Translations under genes and position numbers: made by a program
Origin: 13-2-20CM-66-19 sp963760225
Lineage (GTDB): Bacteria; Pseudomonadota; Gammaproteobacteria; Steroidobacterales; Steroidobacteraceae
Assembly (NCBI GenBank): GCA_963760225.1
Contig: CAVXCD010000003.1
Location: 620,001-684,000, forward strand
Reading direction: 5' to 3'
DNA: 64,000 nucleotides
Shown: one piece after another, positions 61,291-64,000 of the stretch
How the letters are laid out: each line of letters opens with the position of its first letter
Position numbering within the stretch: position 1 is the stretch's first letter
Notes under the pieces: model-generated
Seen by the model: only the letters and a program-made list of their open reading frames with translations
Database searches by the model: none
What the model was told of the DNA's origin: nothing

Positions 61291-61320
61291 TTGACGCTCG
61301 TTAAGGCACTTACGTATGAT
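61291..61320 (+). promoter_or_regulatory. Strong promoter for the tRNA-Arg/His/Lys cluster
   Basis: TTGACG (61291-61296, 5/6) and TATGAT (61315-61320, 5/6), spacer 18. A GC-rich segment resembling a stringent discriminator (CGCGGCCCCC) follows directly, as at many tRNA promoters. It ends 45 bases before tRNA-Arg. Confidence 0.7.
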
Positions 61321-61365
61321 CGCGGCCCCCGTGCGGGTGGGGCCGGCCGAAGGCGCATTCGAGTC

Positions 61366-61442
61366 GTGCCCGTAGCTCAGGCGGATAGAGCATCGGCCTT
61401 CTAAGCCGAGGGTCGCAGGTTCAAGTCCTGCCGGGCACGCCA
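61366..61442 (+). tRNA. tRNA-Arg (anticodon TCT)
   Basis: 77 bases: acceptor GTGCCCG/CGGGCAC, anticodon arm TCGGC-CTTCTAA-GCCGA with anticodon TCT (AGA/AGG codons, rare in this GC-rich genome), T arm CAGGTTCAAGTCCTG. Discriminator G; CCA encoded. Confidence 0.97.
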
Positions 61443-61462
61443 GCCGCGACGGGGGACGGACG

Positions 61463-61538
61463 GTGGACGTAGCTCAGTTGGTAGAGCCCCGGGTTGTGAT
61501 CCCGGTTGTCGTGGGTTCGAGTCCCATCGTCCACCCCA
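61463..61538 (+). tRNA. tRNA-His (anticodon GTG)
   Basis: Acceptor GTGGACG/CGTCCAC, anticodon arm CCGGG-TTGTGAT-CCCGG with anticodon GTG. The extra G(-1) typical of tRNA-His is encoded at 61462 and pairs with discriminator C at 61535. CCA is encoded. It lies 20 bases after tRNA-Arg, same transcript. Confidence 0.97.
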
Positions 61539-61545
61539 AGATTCA

Positions 61546-61621
61546 GGGCCGTTAGCTCAGCTGGTAGAGCAGGAGACTCTTAATCTCTTGGTCGTAGGTT
61601 CGATCCCTACACGGCCCACCA
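61546..61621 (+). tRNA. tRNA-Lys (anticodon CTT)
   Basis: 76 bases: acceptor GGGCCGT/ACGGCCC, anticodon loop CTCTTAA with anticodon CTT, T arm GTAGGTTCGATCCCTAC, discriminator A, CCA encoded. Its 3' end is duplicated at 63185-63214, marking it as an integration target. Confidence 0.97.
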
Positions 61622-61625
61622 CTTA
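61596..61625 (+). repeat. tRNA-Lys 3' end, candidate attachment site (left copy)
   Basis: 30 bases from the T arm through the CCA end plus 4 bases beyond. It is repeated in the same orientation at 63185-63214 with one mismatch (C to A in ACGG-C/A-CCACCA). Such direct repeats are produced when a tyrosine recombinase integrates an element into a tRNA 3' end. Confidence 0.75.
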
Positions 61626-61643
61626 ATCATTGAAATCGTGCAC

Positions 61644-62852
61644 TTACGTCAACTGCGAGGCCGGGCGCGCATTCGGCAATGAAAATCGGAACGTCGCGCC
61701 TTTCCCCAGCTCGCTCTCTGCCCCGATCGTTCCTCCGTGTGCCTGAATGATGTTCTCGCAGATGTAAAGCCCCAAGCCAATCCCGCGGCGCATATCGCTG
61801 TCGATGTTCCAGAACCGTTCGAATATATGTGGCAGCGAGGCTTGCGGAATGCCGACACCGCTGTCCCGCACGGTGAAGACAATCAGTTCTGCCTGTTGCT
61901 CGACATGCAACGCCACTGTTCCGCCATCCTGCGTGAACTTCATCGCGTTTCCCAACAGGTTCGACAGTACCTGGACGATGCGGTCGTAGTCGAAGAATGC
62001 CGCCATGCTGTCGGTCGGCGTATCGACGGTGAATGCGATGCCTCGGGCTGAGAACATCGGCTGGTACGAGTGGAGTACTTCTTGGAGAAGCGCACCCACG
62101 TCATGGTGCTGCTTTGAAATGCGCAGCGCCCCCGATTCGATGCGGGCCACATCGAGCAGATCGCTGAGCATTCGTTCCATGCGCGCTGCAGCCAGCTCAA
62201 TGAGGCGGGCGGCGCTACGGGTCGAGGCATCTTTGGTCGTCTCGGCAATACTTTCTGCGCTCAAGGAGATCGCGCTCAAAGGGCTGCGCAGGTCGTGCGC
62301 CACCGTCCCCAGTACGTCGCGTTGCCGCCAGTCTTTGGTCTCAGCTTTAGTAAGGGCACTTCTTGTCTCGCCCAGGACATTTCGCGTGTCACCGAGGGCG
62401 CTCGCAGTGGTATCCGCGCCGCGTCGCTCGATCGACAGTTGCTCATCTGTGTCCTGCCGCCGCCCTTCCAATCCGTCACGCACCGCATCGTGCTCACTGC
62501 GTTGCGCTTCGACTGCGACATCAGAGCGTTGCCGCTCCTGCTGCAGGAGTGTGTCCGCCACGCCGCGCTCAGTTTGCTTGCGTTGCTCCGCCGAATCGCG
62601 CTCGTGAGCTACGGAGGAATTGGCGGAAGGAGCATCGGACTGTTCGCGCGAAAGCGTACGGTCGATTCCAACCCGGAATTTCAAGAGCCTGGCATCAGCG
62701 AGCCTGCGGTCCCGCTCGATGCGGTCATCCAGCACCCCGCGGGCGACGGCCGTGGATACAGGGCTATCAGCGTCTGAGGCTGCGCGTTCCGCGTCGAGGC
62801 GCGCATCGGTCAGTGCTCGGTCGTCCGCGACCTCACTTTTGGATTGCCCCAT
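61644..62852 (-). CDS. Soluble histidine kinase with N-terminal coiled-coil region
   Basis: 402 residues from ATG 62852, with GGAGG six bases ahead. No membrane helix or known sensor domain. Residues 1-175 are highly charged and helical, with loosely repeated segments (ADDRALTDARLDAER, DDRIERDRRLADARL, LLQQERQRSD, DEQLSIERRGAD). The kinase core follows: VAHDLRSPLSAISLSAESI with His about 186, N box NLLGNAMKF, G1 RDSGVGIP, F box FERFWN and G2 RGIGLGLYICENI. No response regulator is adjacent. Base composition is lower in GC than the neighbouring core genes, and the gene lies between the two tRNA-Lys repeats. Confidence 0.88.
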   Translation of the reverse strand: MGQSKSEVADDRALTDARLDAERAASDADSPVSTAVARGVLDDRIERDRRLADARLLKFRVGIDRTLSREQSDAPSANSSVAHERDSAEQRKQTERGVADTLLQQERQRSDVAVEAQRSEHDAVRDGLEGRRQDTDEQLSIERRGADTTASALGDTRNVLGETRSALTKAETKDWRQRDVLGTVAHDLRSPLSAISLSAESIAETTKDASTRSAARLIELAAARMERMLSDLLDVARIESGALRISKQHHDVGALLQEVLHSYQPMFSARGIAFTVDTPTDSMAAFFDYDRIVQVLSNLLGNAMKFTQDGGTVALHVEQQAELIVFTVRDSGVGIPQASLPHIFERFWNIDSDMRRGIGLGLYICENIIQAHGGTIGAESELGKGATFRFSLPNARPASQLT

Positions 62853-63424
62853 ACGATACCTCCGCTTGTGCGAGTGATGCCCAGTCCTTCCGCCGGCTCC
62901 GCCGGAATTGTTGGGAGTAGTAGTTTCAGCGGACCGCGAGTCAATTGTTCGTGGTCCCACGAGTCACGTAGTTAACTATCACGTAAAGGGGGTGCCACAG
63001 TGAGGGGTACCTCCCATTCACCCAATTCTCCGCAAGCGAAAGTGCGCCGCAGAATCTGCTGATGCGCGAGAGGGCCGATACGACACCCGCCGCCTCTTTC
63101 GGCCTGCGCACGATCTAAAGTAGAATCAGCAACTTACGGGTCGGACCGCAGCGCGACAGCAGAGAGTGGCGACGGGCATGGCGCAGGTTCGATCCCTACA
63201 CGGACCACCACTTACGCAGTACGTGGCCAGGGGCGGCGGGGCTCACGCGTCGGCATCGCCGCCCTCACCGGTACGGCGGCAACGACAGTACACAGTCACC
63301 GGACAGGGAGATCCATGTCGCTTTCCGATCGGGCGCTCGCTGAGTCCGTGCGTACCTTCTGGGTGGTAGGCGACGCATTGGCCTGTCGAGGCGTGCGGCG
63401 ACCACCGTGGTCTCTGCGACTTCG
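62853..63424. other. Non-coding stretch containing the second attachment repeat
   Basis: 572 bases between the divergent histidine kinase and HlyD-like genes. It holds a possible kinase promoter on the minus strand (TTGACT at 62944-62939, TACTAC at 62922-62917, spacer 16), a 10-bp palindrome TAGTTAACTA around 62970, a TAGAAT hexamer at 63121-63126 and the tRNA-Lys fragment at 63185-63214. Short open frames in it show no recognisable protein. Confidence 0.5.
63185..63214 (+). repeat. tRNA-Lys 3' fragment, candidate attachment site (right copy)
   Basis: AGGTTCGATCCCTACACGG, then A instead of C, then CCACCACTTA: 29 of 30 bases match 61596-61625. No other part of a tRNA lies in front of it, so this is a remnant or attachment half-site and not a gene. 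Confidence 0.75.
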
Positions 63425-64000
63425 GTGAGCACCGACGACCAGGCGACGCCGGCGCCGCCCGCAACCCCAGCCCGGTCCTTTTTCGATCGGTACAAGACAT
63501 TTCTCATTGTCGGACTTCTGATCCTGGTCGCTATCGCGGCTGGGTTCGGACTCGCGCGGCTCGCAGGACGCGATAAGAACCAGAACCGCCTGGTGCTGTA
63601 CGGAAACGTTGATCTGCGTCAAGTCGATCTCGCCTTCAACAACAGCGAACGTATTGCCGAGGTGCTGGTTCAGGAAGGGGCCAAGGTTGCACGCGGACAG
63701 GTCCTGGCCCGACTGGACACAAGTCGATTGAAGCCGCAAGTGGCGACCGCCGCAGCACGTGGTGGAGGCTCAGCAGGCGGTCGTGGATAAACTGCATCGC
63801 GGCAGCCGCCCGCAGGAAATCGCACAGGCCCAGGCCAATGTCGCCTCTGCCAGGGCAGACCAGGTCAATGCCCAGCAGCAATGGCGCCGGCTGACGGCGC
63901 TGACAGAGGTTACCACCGGCCGGGCCGTCAGCGAGCAAGACCTGGAGAGTGCCAAAGCCGCCATGGACGCGTCGCTGGCGCGCTTAGAGGTCGCGGAGAA
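63425..64000 (+). CDS. HlyD-family efflux adaptor (partial, with a +1 frameshift)
   Basis: Periplasmic adaptor of an ABC-type or RND-like exporter, cut off by the window end. After a short N terminus there is one membrane helix (TFLIVGLLILVAIAAGFGLA), then the barrel-sandwich start (RLVLYGNVDLRQVDLAF, GAKVARGQVLARLDTSRL). The coding frame then breaks near 63756-63761 (CACGTGGTGG). It resumes one frame over as VEAQQAVVDKLHRGSRPQEIAQAQANVASARADQV, read in two parts, through a coiled-coil hairpin to the edge. One extra base explains it. Start GTG 63425 is preferred; GTG 63407 is possible. It resembles YhiI/YbhG-type adaptors. Confidence 0.78.

Noticed and set aside
63166..63240. A fourth tRNA gene at the right repeat
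   Set aside because: Only the T arm and 3' end are present; no D arm, anticodon arm or matching 5' acceptor strand precedes it.

Overview
The window is a 64 kb stretch of a very GC-rich, gene-dense gammaproteobacterial chromosome. Gene order and content support this: glyA-nrdR-ribD-ribE-ribBA-ribH-nusB-thiL, dxs-ispA-xseB, parE-parC, fimV-truA-accD-folC-dedD-cvpA-purF, ompR-envZ, lpxH/ppi/gltX/cysS, and EF-P with its lysylating enzyme EpmA. A lineage near Steroidobacterales, Nevskiales or Xanthomonadales fits, but this is inference from gene order; no rRNA is present to settle it.

Layout. 1-6943: one-carbon, riboflavin and thiamine genes, probably one long transcription unit with 4-base overlaps. 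7086-15428: an accessory signalling and surface block with a Ser/Thr kinase carrying a cyclic-nucleotide-binding domain, a 1527-residue secreted beta-propeller protein built from near-identical DNA repeats, a divergent two-component pair and a PsiF-like periplasmic protein. 15558-19725 (minus): folE2, dxs, ispA, xseB. 19815-22364: a rubrerythrin / Fe-S protein / DUF3501 cluster behind a perfect palindrome. 22469-26629: topoisomerase IV. 26654-28702: a FimX-like degenerate GGDEF-EAL protein. 28907-33491: efp, then a minus-strand operon sco-psd-epmA-msrC-rarD. 33592-48037: prmB, aroC, fimV, then the truA-to-purF housekeeping run, glycerate kinase, a pseudo-receiver kinase and miaE. 48149-55532: ompR-envZ, a Spy-like chaperone, lpxH, a periplasmic cyclophilin, gltX, cysS and tRNA-Pro. 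55624-61174: a small hypothetical gene, marR-emrA-emrB and a sixA/CHAD pair. 61366-64000: tRNA-Arg, tRNA-His and tRNA-Lys, then a lower-GC island edge with a soluble histidine kinase and the start of an HlyD-type efflux adaptor.

Two themes matter for anyone using this sequence. First, five conserved genes (dxs, parE, psd, fimV, and the hlyD-like gene at the right edge) each carry exactly one +1 or -1 shift, mostly at short homopolymers, while everything else in them is intact. Base-call or assembly indels are more likely than five pseudogenes. Second, the last 26 bases of tRNA-Lys plus the 4 bases after it recur with a single mismatch about 1.6 kb downstream, bracketing the histidine kinase. 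That is the footprint of site-specific integration at a tRNA gene.

The best candidates for new biology are: the tRNA-Lys element and its coiled-coil histidine kinase; the pseudo-receiver/Ser-Thr kinase translationally coupled to the tRNA hydroxylase MiaE; the rubrerythrin / Fe-S / DUF3501 cluster with its TTAGAC-N3-GTCTAA palindrome; and the repeat-built secreted protein next to a two-component system. All functional statements come from reading motifs by eye; no database search was run.
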